64,000 nucleotides of DNA from Thermofilum sp. (GCA_020832965.1 JAJHRM010000001.1:36577-100576), one strand, 5' to 3'; shown: positions 17,183 through 25,726, numbered from the stretch's first letter. The notes: generated by a model not told the origin, from the letters alone. Numbers and translations are program-made.

Positions 17183-17669
17183 GCACCTCACCCTTGGCTA
17201 TCGATATACCGGCTAAAACTAGAGCAATTAGGGATAAGGATAAGTAGAAGAAAGCAAGCGGATTTTCTGCGAAAGCCTTCGCCAGCTCTGCTACATTAAG
17301 CTCAAGGCTCGCCTCAGCGCTTCGGCTGGAGACTATCGAGGAGAGGAGCAGGAGGATGGAGAAGAATGCAAGTATAGCAGCTAAAATTGCTGGAGGAACC
17401 ATCCTCCTCTCTGAGGCAAACCCCCTCCCTATGAAGACGATGCCCATAATTACGAACATCACAGTTGCCCCAACATATACTAGGGCGTGGAAAATTCCGA
17501 TGTACGTGAAGCCTAATAGTGTAATGAGCGAGGCTATAGACAGGCCTACTATGCCGAGTAGTATAGCCGAGTAGAAGTCTTCCCGAACTCTTACCGCTAG
17601 AGCTGAAGCTGCCACTGCTATAACCCCCGCGCTAAGTATATAAATTGTGCTCAACTCAGGCAGGCTCAT
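17175..17669 (-). CDS. nuoJ: Complex I-type subunit J
   Basis: 164 residues, five predicted membrane helices, with the YVGATVMFVIMGIVFIG segment that corresponds to the pi-bulge helix region of NuoJ. It overlaps nuoI by 14 bp and nuoK by about 8 bp. Membrane-arm subunit connecting the quinone site to the antiporter-like subunits. Confidence 0.91.
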   Translation of the reverse strand: MSLPELSTIYILSAGVIAVAASALAVRVREDFYSAILLGIVGLSIASLITLLGFTYIGIFHALVYVGATVMFVIMGIVFIGRGFASERRMVPPAILAAILAFFSILLLLSSIVSSRSAEASLELNVAELAKAFAENPLAFFYLSLSLIALVLAGISIAKGEVHE

Positions 17670-18132
17670 GCCTTAACCCCCTCTCCTCATCGAAAATAGG
17701 TCTAACTTTCACAGCCCCCCTTACAACTGCAGGGGAGGAAGGTTCAACTGCCATCTGATCCGGCCTAAGGAGCATGTCTTCAAACTTCTCAAATGCTACG
17801 TCGTGCACCTTGGTCATCTCCAATGCGTCCTGCGGGCAGATGTCCACGCAGAACCCGCAGAAAATACATCTCTGATAGTTAACGCCGGGCCTCCCCTTCT
17901 TCTCCCCCCTCTTCACATACATTTTCATTGCCCCGGCGGGGCATATCAACGCGCACAAGCCGCACTGCACACACCTCTCAGGATGGTACCTTATGAGCCC
18001 TCTATACCCCTCAGGCAACTCGATGCAGTACTCGGGGTAGTAAACTGTTATCCGGTTAGGCTTGGCTAGGTACTTGAGCCCTGCCCATATTGCTTCTACA
18101 TGCCTTGGAAAGTTCTTTATTGACTTAGACAC
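17656..18132 (-). CDS. nuoI: Complex I-type 2x[4Fe-4S] subunit I
   Basis: 158-residue peripheral subunit with two ferredoxin-like cluster motifs, CVQCGLCALICPAGA and CIFCGFCVDICPQDA, which carry electrons to the NuoB cluster. The C-terminal tail of about 40 residues is longer than the minimal domain. Overlaps nuoH by 8 bp. Without NuoEFG in the operon, this subunit may be near the electron entry point for a soluble carrier such as ferredoxin; that is inference. Confidence 0.94.
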   Translation of the reverse strand: MSKSIKNFPRHVEAIWAGLKYLAKPNRITVYYPEYCIELPEGYRGLIRYHPERCVQCGLCALICPAGAMKMYVKRGEKKGRPGVNYQRCIFCGFCVDICPQDALEMTKVHDVAFEKFEDMLLRPDQMAVEPSSPAVVRGAVKVRPIFDEERGLRHEPA

Positions 18133-19153
18133 ACGTAATCACCTTTACTCCAACCGAGAAAACAAGAGAAATTACAGATAAGACGAAGTAAATGCGCCAC
18201 CCTATCCTGATTGCCTGATCAAGCCTGTACCTCCCATACACTGATCTCAGGAATACTACGAACAGCATTAGGAGGAACGCCTTAGCGAAGAGGAAGATGC
18301 CGGCAACCCCTGGGTAGAATCGGTACAGGACTTCTGGTAGGGGTTCCCAGCCGGAGAGGAAGATAATTGTGTAGACCAGTGATAGGGCGTAAAGCTTTAG
18401 GTATGCGAGTCCCATCCCAATCCCGAATATTATCCCGGTGTATTCAACGTACGGTCCTGCAACTATCTCCTGCTCCCCTTCAACTATGTCGAAGGGCAGC
18501 TTGCCAGCGCTCATGACCATGCTTACTAGAAATGTGAAAGCCGCTATCGGGTTAAGGAGGAAGCCTGGTATAGGCTGCTTGTCCACCATCTCCTCCAGGC
18601 TCATTGTTCCGTAGAGTATGGCCATTGAGAGGGCAGAAATGAATAGCGGGATCTCGTAGGCGAGGGACATGAAAGCTTCCCTCACAGCCCCCTGAATAGA
18701 GAACTTGTTGTTTGAGGACCAGCCCATGAGGAGGACTGAAATGGGTATGGCTGAGAGAACAGCGAGGACGGCGGGCAAGGATAGGGGGGAAGTGACAGGT
18801 GCGAATTTCGGGGCTGATGGTATAAATGCGAATGGGAGGATAGCCAGCACGAGTGCGAGTACAGGCGCCAAAACGAATGGTATCCTGTCTGCTGTTTCGG
18901 GGATGATGAACTCCTGAAACATGTAGCGCGTCCCGTCTGCAAGCATCTGTAAGACTCCGCCAAAGTGGCGTGTGACGTACAGTGGTCCAACCCGCATCTG
19001 GATTCTGGCAGCTATCTTCCTCTCAGCCCATATTATAATTAGGAGAACTATCAGCGCGGTGAGTAAGCCGGGAAAAACTACTGGGGCGAATACCCTAGGG
19101 GACAGCAGCAGCCTAATCAGCAGGTTAACCAGGTCTATGCCCATAGTACTCAC
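18125..19153 (-). CDS. nuoH: Complex I-type membrane subunit H
   Basis: 342 residues, about eight membrane helices. Shows AERKIAARIQMRVGP and DLVEGEQEIV-type sequence (FDIVEGEQEIVAGPYVEYTG), the conserved carboxylate-rich loops next to the quinone chamber. Joins the hydrophilic module (B, C, D, I) to the membrane arm. Overlaps nuoD by 4 bp. Confidence 0.95.
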   Translation of the reverse strand: MSTMGIDLVNLLIRLLLSPRVFAPVVFPGLLTALIVLLIIIWAERKIAARIQMRVGPLYVTRHFGGVLQMLADGTRYMFQEFIIPETADRIPFVLAPVLALVLAILPFAFIPSAPKFAPVTSPLSLPAVLAVLSAIPISVLLMGWSSNNKFSIQGAVREAFMSLAYEIPLFISALSMAILYGTMSLEEMVDKQPIPGFLLNPIAAFTFLVSMVMSAGKLPFDIVEGEQEIVAGPYVEYTGIIFGIGMGLAYLKLYALSLVYTIIFLSGWEPLPEVLYRFYPGVAGIFLFAKAFLLMLFVVFLRSVYGRYRLDQAIRIGWRIYFVLSVISLVFSVGVKVITCV

Positions 19154-20355
19154 CTGTCCGACTCCGGCGGGAAATAATCCAGGCTACCGTATATAGCCGG
19201 GAAGTCCATAAACCTGTGCCCCGGCGGAAGGTACCGGAAAAGCACCACGTTTCTAAAGGAGGGGGTGACGACTCTTAATCGATACGGCTTTGCCGACCCG
19301 TCACTAACCACGTGGTAGAATATTTCCCCGTGACCCATTTCAGCCCTTGCGACGGCTTCGCCGGCAGGCAGCTTTAGGGTGGCAAATACGCCTGGGAACT
19401 TTACATGACCGCTCCGGGTGGCTTGTTCCCTGATTTTGGGCGGAAGCAGCTTCAAGTATTTTTCAGCGAGTATGGGTCCGGACGGCATCTTGTCCAGCAC
19501 CTGCCTGATTATCGATAAGCTTTGCCTTATCTCCTCTACTCTCACAAGCATCCTGGCCATGCAGTCGCCCTCTTCTCTAACGGGCACTTCAAACTCTAGT
19601 TCGCTGTATGCGCAGTAGTCGTCTGCAAGCCTTGCATCGTACTTCACACCGCTCGCTCTCAAGTTCGGGCCCACGATTCCCAGTTTTTGGGCTTCACTCT
19701 TCCTCAGCACACCTACGCCCTCGTACCTTGAGGCGACCTGTGGATTTCGGAAGAAGATCTTCATGTAGTCCTCTAGCCTCTTCTCCATGTATCGTGCGGC
19801 CTTCTCAAACCTCTCCTTGAATCCTTGGGGTAGATCCCTCCTGACCCCGCCCGGGATGCTGTAGGTGTGTGTAAGCCTGGCACCTGTCAGCTCCTCTGCT
19901 AGCTGCAGCCACACTTCGCGGTCTCCGAACGCCCACATGAACATCGTGGAGTGGTTGAGCATGATGCCGGCAATTCCCATTCCATAGAGGTGGCTTGCGA
20001 TCCGATTTATCTCTGAGAGAAGAGTCCTCAGGTAGAGTGCTCTGGGAGGCGGCTCGGCGTCGAGCAGTCTCTCGAGGGCAGTTACTAATGCGACTGTTGC
20101 ATTGTGGGAGTCTATAATGGTTAGTCTTTCCAGTAGGGGTATCGCTTTGATGGCTTCTCGCCCCTCAGCAAGCTTCTCCATCGTCCTGTGGACGTAGCCT
20201 ATGTCGGGGTCAACGGAGACTATTATGTCACCCCTCAGCCTTACGATGAACCTCATGTGGCCGGAGGATGGGTGCTGGGGTCCTATGAACAGCTCGTAAG
20301 CGCTCTCATCACCCTCCCTGAAGAGCAGCTTCGATGAGACAATGTCGCTACTCAT
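19150..20355 (-). CDS. nuoD: Complex I-type 49-kDa-like subunit D
   Basis: About 401 residues, related to the large subunit of [NiFe] hydrogenases. Seen: GPQHPSSGHMRFIVRL, DIGYVHRTMEKLAEGR, a SIPGGVRRDLP stretch and the C-terminal RVVTPSFRN with the FPAIYGSLDYFPPESDR end. The Ni-binding cysteine pairs of hydrogenases are absent, as expected for a quinone-type complex rather than a hydrogenase. ATG 20355 is favoured (8-bp overlap with nuoC); ATG 20382 is in frame. Confidence 0.95.
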   Translation of the reverse strand: MSSDIVSSKLLFREGDESAYELFIGPQHPSSGHMRFIVRLRGDIIVSVDPDIGYVHRTMEKLAEGREAIKAIPLLERLTIIDSHNATVALVTALERLLDAEPPPRALYLRTLLSEINRIASHLYGMGIAGIMLNHSTMFMWAFGDREVWLQLAEELTGARLTHTYSIPGGVRRDLPQGFKERFEKAARYMEKRLEDYMKIFFRNPQVASRYEGVGVLRKSEAQKLGIVGPNLRASGVKYDARLADDYCAYSELEFEVPVREEGDCMARMLVRVEEIRQSLSIIRQVLDKMPSGPILAEKYLKLLPPKIREQATRSGHVKFPGVFATLKLPAGEAVARAEMGHGEIFYHVVSDGSAKPYRLRVVTPSFRNVVLFRYLPPGHRFMDFPAIYGSLDYFPPESDR

Positions 20356-20833
20356 ACTCAACATACACACCCTCCTCTGCAACCTTGTAGTCTTTCCTCA
20401 GGGGAGGGGGGCCGGACCAGTCCGGCGGTAGAAGCAGCCTGCGTAGATCCGGGTTCCCCTCAAAAGTCACGCCGAGCATTTCCCAGGTTTCCCTCTCCAT
20501 GAAGAGAGCATTTGGCCACACTTCGATGAGTGACTGGAGCTTAGGGTTGTCTCGCGGTACTGCAGTTTTTAACTCGACAAGCATGCTTCTTTTCTCCGGT
20601 TCGTAGCTCTCCGCAAAATAGACGACCTCTACCACCCCCCTAGAGGGCCAGTCTATGCCCTCGACTGATGCAAGGTGGTCGTACCCGTATTGCAGCAGCA
20701 GTTCCGCAGCTTTCCTCAGGGATTCTGGTCCCACCTCTACTTTCAAGACGATCCTTGACTCTTCAACCTTCGCACCGAGAGAGGACAGCTTACCCACAAG
20801 CTCACCTAGCCACTCAGGTCTTTCCCCACACAC
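20348..20833 (-). CDS. nuoC: Complex I-type 30-kDa-like subunit C
   Basis: 161 residues. The C-terminal signature ETWEMLGVTFEGNPDLRRLL followed by PPDWSG and PLRKDY is that of NuoC. It begins at GTG 20833 inside the end of nuoB and runs into nuoD, so it is coupled on both sides. Structural partner of NuoD in the connecting module. Confidence 0.94.
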   Translation of the reverse strand: MCGERPEWLGELVGKLSSLGAKVEESRIVLKVEVGPESLRKAAELLLQYGYDHLASVEGIDWPSRGVVEVVYFAESYEPEKRSMLVELKTAVPRDNPKLQSLIEVWPNALFMERETWEMLGVTFEGNPDLRRLLLPPDWSGPPPLRKDYKVAEEGVYVEYE

Positions 20834-21326
20834 CCCTCCTCACCTTCTCCTGTAGCATGATTATGGCTTGGGCCACAGCTTCCGGCCTGGGCGGGCAGCC
20901 GGGTACATAGTATTCTATGGGTAGAATATCCCTAGGTCTAACGATGTTATAGCTGTTGTAGAAGAGTCCGCCATCGATTGCGCAGGCTCCCATAGCTATC
21001 ACGAACTTCGGCCAGGGCATCTGGTCGTACACGATCTTCGCGGCTTCCCCCATCTTCCTGGTCAGAGTACCCTCCACGACCATTAGGTTAGTCTGCCTAG
21101 GCGAGTTAAAGGGCAGGAAGCCGAAGCGCTCTGCATCAAAGCGTGGGGCTGAGGTTGCCGCGAACTCTGCGCCGCAGCATGAAGTTGTAAAGTGTACGGG
21201 CCACAAGCTGAAGGATATTGCCCAGTCTCTCAGAGTCCTGATTGGCTTCCTCTCAACGAGCCACTGCGTGGCCTTCCTAGCGGATTCCTCCAGCCTCCCG
21301 ACCAAAACCAAACCTAGGGGGCACAT
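20814..21326 (-). CDS. nuoB: Complex I-type N2-cluster subunit B
   Basis: About 170 residues. The cluster ligands are visible: adjacent cysteines in TSCCGAEFAA, then IAMGACAIDGG and VPGCPPRPEA. This holds the terminal [4Fe-4S] cluster (N2) that reduces the quinone. I take ATG 21326, which overlaps the nuoA stop as TGATG; an ATG at 21338 is in frame. The arrangement resembles the nuoL-nuoN junction. Confidence 0.95.
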   Translation of the reverse strand: MCPLGLVLVGRLEESARKATQWLVERKPIRTLRDWAISFSLWPVHFTTSCCGAEFAATSAPRFDAERFGFLPFNSPRQTNLMVVEGTLTRKMGEAAKIVYDQMPWPKFVIAMGACAIDGGLFYNSYNIVRPRDILPIEYYVPGCPPRPEAVAQAIIMLQEKVRRGVWGKT

Positions 21327-21691
21327 CAAATCTCCCACCTGCTGATTTCCTCAGCCGACTTTACCCCCCAGCTAATTATGGGGAGAAACATCGCGAGAAT
21401 AACTAATAGGAGTGAAAAGGCCTTTGCGGTAACTTCCCGTGGTACAAGTGTGTAGAGGAACAGAAGAGCTACAATTGGCTCAAAGGAAAGGTACAGGAGG
21501 AGGAAGCCATAATACTGGAAGGGGAGTTGCGTCTTCGCCTCTCCTTTTGGAGGGTTCCCAGCTTCGTATCTTTTCTTTTTGAATCTTCCTTCTGGTCCCT
21601 TTGCAAGCAGGTAAGCCAGCATCATTACTAGTGCGCCAGCTAATACACCAATTACAAGAGTTAAGGCTATCGTCTCAGAGTCTGAGAGCAT
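21326..21691 (-). CDS. nuoA: Complex I-type subunit A, first gene of operon
   Basis: 121 residues with three membrane helices. The family motif appears as KKRYEAGNPP near the first loop, followed by PFQYYGFLLLYLSFEPIVALL. ATG 21691 lies about 28 nt from a TATA-like ATATTTAAA (21719-21727), so the message is probably leaderless and this is the head of the eleven-gene operon. Confidence 0.92.
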   Translation of the reverse strand: MLSDSETIALTLVIGVLAGALVMMLAYLLAKGPEGRFKKKRYEAGNPPKGEAKTQLPFQYYGFLLLYLSFEPIVALLFLYTLVPREVTAKAFSLLLVILAMFLPIISWGVKSAEEISRWEI

Positions 21692-21718
21692 AATGCTCTT
21701 TTAAATACTACCTGATAG

Positions 21719-21727
21719 ATATTTAAA
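21719..21727 (-). promoter_or_regulatory. TATA element for the nuo operon
   Basis: TTTAAATAT on the coding strand, about 28 nt before the nuoA ATG; spacing fits a leaderless archaeal promoter. Confidence 0.5.
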
Positions 21728-21825
21728 AATTTTTGTGTGACATGCTGCATATAAAATTACATAACATAGTAAAAATATGATTTGACTTAGATTCAATTTA
21801 AATGTAGACATTTCTCCAAGTCACT

Positions 21826-21905
21826 TAGCTAAGAGGCAAAATGCCGGGAGGGCGAAGGAACCGACCTTAATGGTTGAGGATGCTGTATGCATTAATTTAA
21901 ATGCT
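21826..21905. ncRNA. GC-rich island in AT-rich gap, possible small RNA
   Basis: The 400-bp gap between nuoA and the PhoU gene is very AT-rich except for this island, which contains GGCAAAATGCC (a small hairpin) and GGAGGGCGAAGGAACCGACC. In hyperthermophiles such islands often mark structured RNAs. I see no clear C/D or H/ACA boxes, and strand is unknown. Confidence 0.22.
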
Positions 21906-22050
21906 TAACTGTTTGTAAAGTAGATCTTTAACAAGCATTTTTCAACGTAATTGAAAACTTTAAAAATTCTGCTAATTAAATTACGTGAAAATATTAAGTT
22001 CATCATAGGAAGAATTTTACATTGGTAAGCGTACTTGAGGGGGAAATTAC

Positions 22051-22066
22051 TCCTAAATATTTAGGA
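22051..22066. promoter_or_regulatory. Perfect 16-bp palindrome, candidate operator of phoU-like gene
   Basis: TCCTAAATATTTAGGA, exactly self-complementary, directly upstream of AAAAATATAAATACG, the likely TATA for the gene starting at 22107. Position suggests an operator or activator site. Confidence 0.5.
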
Positions 22067-22106
22067 AAAATATAAATACGATTTTATAAAGAATCTATTG
22101 AGAAAG

Positions 22107-23165
22107 ATGGATGCAAATAAAATCATTAGGAGGGTTCAGCTGACGGGTGGGTCGACCTTCATAGTCTCTATACCGAAGGAGTGGGCGGAGAAGATGAATA
22201 TCGATAAGGGGAGCTTAGTTGTTCTCTCCTTGGAGAGCGACGGCTCTATAAGGTTAGTGCCGAGTTCTAGGAGACCTGAGCCCTTGGCAGCAGCCGAGAT
22301 TCGGGTAAGGAAGGGCATGAGCCACGGCTCAGTTCTTAGGGAGATCATGTCGATGTACCTTACGGGCTACAAGACTATCAGGGTGGTGTTTTCTTCTGAG
22401 GACTTAGAGTTTAGGAAGGCATTAAAGGATGTTATTACGCGTAAGTTGATAGGTGTGGAGATTCTGCACGAGGATTCGAGGGAGATGGTTTTGCAGATAC
22501 TTGTAAACGTGGAGGACTTGCCTGTGTCTTCGATATTGACGAAGATGCTGGATGTTTCCCTCAGCATGCTAGCCGACATCAAGGCTGCTCTTGAAAGTGA
22601 TGGAAAGATTTTGCTGAGTGACGTCTCTTCGCGTGACGACATAATCGATAAACTTTACCTCTACGGTCTTCGACAGCTACATACAGGGCTTAGAGGGGTG
22701 ATTAGCCTTGAAGAGATTGGATTGCAGAAAGTTGACGAAGTCCTGCACTACGCCATGGTGCTGAAGAGCTTGGAGAGAATTGGGGACCACACTACTGCCA
22801 TAGCTTTGACTCTCGGGGAGTTGAGGGATAGAGGGAGGGTGGGTAAAGAGCTCATTGCCCTCACTGATCGGACCTCCCAGTTCATAAAGTCTGCCTTGAA
22901 CGCTTTCATGACCCGAGACAAGGACAGCGCCAACAGGCTGCTAGACGTTGACGCGGTGGAGTTAAAGAACTTCGAGAATGACGTCTTCAGGAAACTTTCG
23001 CTCGAGGTCCCAGAGGAGGTTTCAACTGTAAGAACAATTATTGGAAGCTACAGGAGAATCTTAGAGTACGGAACCGATATACTGGAGACAACGATAGATC
23101 TTCAGAGCGAGCATAGCAGCGCGCCTCATAACCTGGCTCTTTCGCGCACGCGCGCGCAGCATTGA
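22107..23165 (+). CDS. PhoU-family protein with N-terminal AbrB-type DNA-binding domain
   Basis: About 352 residues. Residues 1-45 form a SpoVT/AbrB-like swapped-hairpin (RRVQLTGGSTFIVSIPKEWA with GSLVVLSLESDGSIRL). The rest holds two PhoU-type three-helix units, the second with LKSLERIGDHTTAIA. Such proteins are thought to regulate phosphate uptake, sensing phosphate or metals, in Archaea. ATG 22107 is preferred to TTG 22098. The palindrome upstream could be its own operator. The last codons (SRTRAQH) are read from a GC palindrome variant, so the C-terminus may be altered. No pst transporter genes lie nearby. Confidence 0.85.
   Translation: MDANKIIRRVQLTGGSTFIVSIPKEWAEKMNIDKGSLVVLSLESDGSIRLVPSSRRPEPLAAAEIRVRKGMSHGSVLREIMSMYLTGYKTIRVVFSSEDLEFRKALKDVITRKLIGVEILHEDSREMVLQILVNVEDLPVSSILTKMLDVSLSMLADIKAALESDGKILLSDVSSRDDIIDKLYLYGLRQLHTGLRGVISLEEIGLQKVDEVLHYAMVLKSLERIGDHTTAIALTLGELRDRGRVGKELIALTDRTSQFIKSALNAFMTRDKDSANRLLDVDAVELKNFENDVFRKLSLEVPEEVSTVRTIIGSYRRILEYGTDILETTIDLQSEHSSAPHNLALSRTRAQH
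23143..23159. repeat. GC palindrome variant inside the PhoU-like gene end
   Basis: CGCGCACGCGCGCGCAG, related to the 10297 copy; it codes for the last residues of the PhoU-like protein. A smaller AGCGCGC lies at 23118-23124. Confidence 0.6.
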
Positions 23166-23292
23166 CAGGAGCCGCCCAATGGCATCTAGTAGCGCTCTTT
23201 ATACTATGAAGAACCTTCCTGCGCCTACTTCTCCAGCTTATCCCGTTTTAGCATTGTATCAAGCAACATGTACTTATCTGGTTTCTGCCCTA

Positions 23293-23302
23293 AGCGCGCG
23301 CT
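23293..23302. repeat. AGCGCGCGCT palindrome, exact copy
   Basis: Exact copy in the gap after the PhoU-like gene. Confidence 0.85.
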
Positions 23303-23361
23303 TCCAACTTTTGGCACTTGCTAAAATCTTCAAAAAATTTAGAAAATGATAATTTTTTTAT

Positions 23362-23550
23362 CTATATATATATGTAGCGCGCGCCTGAAGGTAGCCATAG
23401 GCCATACTTCCTTTCCCTCAGGATCTCCTCGTACTCTGGCGCAAAATCCAGTAAAGATATTTTCTCTCCTCTTCCCAATCTGTCGTGTGATGAAAAATCT
23501 TCTTTAAACCTTTTCACCTCTCCGTTCAACCACTCCTCCAGATCCGCCAA
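23362..23550 (-). CDS. Small unknown protein, probably truncated at a palindrome
   Basis: 62 residues, charged (MADLEEWLNGEVKRFKEDF, then EKISLLDFAPEYEEILRERKYG). The final residues, GARYIYI, are read through an AGCGCGCGCC palindrome copy and an AT repeat, so the natural C-terminus is probably missing. No family recognised. It may be a gene remnant. Confidence 0.35.
   Translation of the reverse strand: MADLEEWLNGEVKRFKEDFSSHDRLGRGEKISLLDFAPEYEEILRERKYGLWLPSGARYIYI
23376..23385. repeat. AGCGCGCGCC palindrome variant
   Basis: One mismatch copy inside the end of the small leftward frame; AT dinucleotide repeats (23362-23371) abut it. Confidence 0.6.
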
Positions 23551-23588
23551 GATGAGCTCTCATGCATATAGAGGATAAGCTTAGTATT

Positions 23589-23596
23589 AGCGCGCG
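23589..23596. repeat. AGCGCGCG partial palindrome
   Basis: Partial copy 39 bp upstream of the GNAT gene. Confidence 0.4.
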
Positions 23597-23634
23597 GGCG
23601 GTAGCTATATTAGGGCGAAGAAATAGGCAAGTGC

Positions 23635-23985
23635 ATGTTGAGGGAGAGACCTGTGGAGCTGGAGACTACGATTGTTAGTACTCGCGGCTTCAGGCTGTCA
23701 CTAAAGGTTGACGGCGAGGAGGTTGCTCACTGCTATATTTACTTGGTAAAGAATGATTTGCATGACAAGCCTTATGCTTTACTGGAGGATGTTTACGTGG
23801 AGGAAGCTCATCGAGGCAAGGGGATAGGCAGAAGGCTGGTCTTGGAGGCGATCGAGCTCGCGAAGAGGCAAAACTGCTACAAGATGATAGCAACTAGCAG
23901 GTTCGGCCGAGAAGCGCTTCACGAGTGGTACGAGAAGCTGGGCTTCCGTCGCCACGGCTTGGAGTTTCGCATAGACTTTGCATAA
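23635..23985 (+). CDS. GNAT-family N-acetyltransferase
   Basis: 116 residues. The acetyl-CoA binding motif V-x-x-x-H-R-G-K-G-I-G-R-R-L is seen as EEAHRGKGIGRRLV after LEDVYV, and the C-terminal EWYEKLGFRRHG matches motif B. The acceptor could be a protein amine or a small amine; nothing specifies it. Standalone gene between palindrome-rich sequence and the convergent prenyltransferase gene. Confidence 0.86.
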   Translation: MLRERPVELETTIVSTRGFRLSLKVDGEEVAHCYIYLVKNDLHDKPYALLEDVYVEEAHRGKGIGRRLVLEAIELAKRQNCYKMIATSRFGREALHEWYEKLGFRRHGLEFRIDFA

Positions 23986-24044
23986 GCCTCCTTTCTCCTC
24001 CTTGGAGACGCACGCCAATAAGCAGATACGAAGTCAAGGGTATG

Positions 24045-24926
24045 CTATGATAGCACTAGGAGTAGGAAGTATAAAGCTGGAAACATGCTGGCTACTTTCC
24101 AAGCCTTGAAGGATTTTTCCCTATAGTCTCCCCTCACTAGTGAGGATGCTAGAAGCGTTTGTACAATGAGTAGTGGTAAAAGCGATGTGAGGAAGGTCCA
24201 GAGCGAAATCATTCCCAGCGCATAGGTAGCATAAGCGGTTACGAGAACTACGAAGGACGCAGTAAGTGATGCCTGAACACCCCTCTTCTCTCCATAGACT
24301 GCTGGCAGCATTGGGACGTTTGCTGCTCGGTAATCATCCAAGTAATATGTGGCAGCCGTCCATATGTGGAGCAGACTCCACACAGAGACCAATAGCATTA
24401 GCATTATGCTGTATGAGTCATAGCTACCTGTGGCAGCAGACCACCCTCCCAGGGCGGGCATGCCACCTCCAAAGCTGCAGAGAACAACGCTCCATGGAGT
24501 TCTCCTCTTGAGGAGAAAAGTGTAGGCAACGTCAAAGATGAAGACTCCTAGAAGCCCTGCAATCACAACGTAAATATTGATTAGAAAACTAATCAGCACA
24601 CCGACCATCAGCAGTACTAGGCTCACTCTAAGCACTTCGCTCTTGCTCAGCCTACCAGCAGGTATGGGCCTGCTTGCAGTCCTAGGCATTAGTGCATCAA
24701 TATCCGCATCTAAAACCATGTTTACGCCTGTAGCCCCACTTGTCATCAGTAATATCGCCGCTAGAGCCTCGAGAAATGTGGTAACACTAAGTGGTAAGTT
24801 ATAGATTTTTAGTGCTCCTAAGTAAGAAAGGACTCCAACTGCCAGCGCCATTAATGTTTGCTTGTACTTGAAAACCTCTATGTAATCGCGGAGCTCACTC
24901 ATAGCTAACTCCTCGCAAGGCTTCAA
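24045..24926 (-). CDS. CtaB/CyoE-like UbiA prenyltransferase (heme O synthase type)
   Basis: 293 residues with about nine membrane helices. The first Asp-rich motif, MVLDADIDALMPRTASRP followed by IPAGRL, matches the protoheme IX farnesyltransferase signature closely (N-x3-D-x3-D-x2-M-x-R-T). The second motif YYLDDYRAANVPMLP carries the DxxxD pattern. The family transfers a farnesyl group to heme; other UbiA members make ether lipids or quinones. No heme-copper oxidase genes are visible in this window, so the product may differ. The flavin reductase at 26.2 kb could act on an isoprenoid substrate too. Confidence 0.8.
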   Translation of the reverse strand: MKPCEELAMSELRDYIEVFKYKQTLMALAVGVLSYLGALKIYNLPLSVTTFLEALAAILLMTSGATGVNMVLDADIDALMPRTASRPIPAGRLSKSEVLRVSLVLLMVGVLISFLINIYVVIAGLLGVFIFDVAYTFLLKRRTPWSVVLCSFGGGMPALGGWSAATGSYDSYSIMLMLLVSVWSLLHIWTAATYYLDDYRAANVPMLPAVYGEKRGVQASLTASFVVLVTAYATYALGMISLWTFLTSLLPLLIVQTLLASSLVRGDYREKSFKAWKVASMFPALYFLLLVLS

Positions 24927-24977
24927 TAAGTGGCATTTAAACTTGATGTAAATTTTCAGGAGGTAAAAAGGTTTTAG

Positions 24978-25616
24978 CTATTTTCTTATCTCCGTCAGGA
25001 CGTAGAGGAGTGTGCAGATGGTTTGGTTCCTACTGAGAAACTCGATGTATAGAACCTTGACAAATCCATCCTCGATTCTCACTACTCCTCTGTAGTTGAC
25101 GGGTTGCTCTTGCGCCAGAGCAGCTAGGCTTTGAAGCGTTTCGTATAGTTCTTTGCAATTAAGAGAGCACCTGCCTTCGAAGAATACGTCTAGAAAGCGG
25201 TCCATCGCTTTGGCTGACTTGTCCTGAGAACTTATTGCTAGCTCGAGAGCCCTGTAGAGAACCGTTTGCTCCGGTGTCCAGCCACTTCCTACCCTTATCC
25301 ATCCTCCTTCGATGTTAACGTAGGTCGAGGATTTGTTTGAGAAGGTTATGGTTAGAGATGGGAAACTGTCCTGGAGCTTTATTATTGTGGTATTTAACGC
25401 GTTATTTTCGAGGTCTACATTCCCGCTAATCAACAGGCGTGCTGATGAGAAGTTTACTTTTTCCTCGAAGCTCCAGCCCTTCGAAGAGAATGTTTTCCCA
25501 CGAGCCTCTACAAGCACCTTCTCTGGGTCTGCTTGCGTCCTCATGCAGACCAGGAAGATTAGGGATAAGGCTAGGACCACGAAACACACAACAATGTATG
25601 CAGCCTTCTTAGGCAC
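24978..25616 (-). CDS. Membrane-anchored extracellular protein of unknown function
   Basis: 212 residues with one N-terminal membrane helix or signal anchor (AAYIVVCFVVLALSLIFLVC) and a hydrophilic remainder rich in Ser, Asn and Thr. NxS/T sites (NFSS, NTT, NKSS, NQT) suggest possible surface glycosylation. Two cysteines (RCSLNC) could form a disulfide. I recognise no family. Same strand as the prenyltransferase, 51 bp upstream of it, so possibly co-transcribed. Confidence 0.65.
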   Translation of the reverse strand: MPKKAAYIVVCFVVLALSLIFLVCMRTQADPEKVLVEARGKTFSSKGWSFEEKVNFSSARLLISGNVDLENNALNTTIIKLQDSFPSLTITFSNKSSTYVNIEGGWIRVGSGWTPEQTVLYRALELAISSQDKSAKAMDRFLDVFFEGRCSLNCKELYETLQSLAALAQEQPVNYRGVVRIEDGFVKVLYIEFLSRNQTICTLLYVLTEIRK

Positions 25617-25717
25617 ATTTCCACCTCCGCGAGCCCCTCCTTATATTAGGGTATCCTAGGCTATAAAGCTTGGGGCGTCATGGTTTCTCTCTGCCTCGTG
25701 GCAGTTAATCATTGTGT

Positions 25718-25726
25718 AGCGCGCGT
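25718..25726. repeat. AGCGCGCGT palindrome variant
   Basis: Partial copy in the same gap as two TAGCGCGCTA-type copies. Confidence 0.5.

Noticed and set aside
19150..20355. Membrane-bound [NiFe] hydrogenase large subunit
   Set aside because: The CxxC nickel ligands are not present at either end; the operon order matches complex I.
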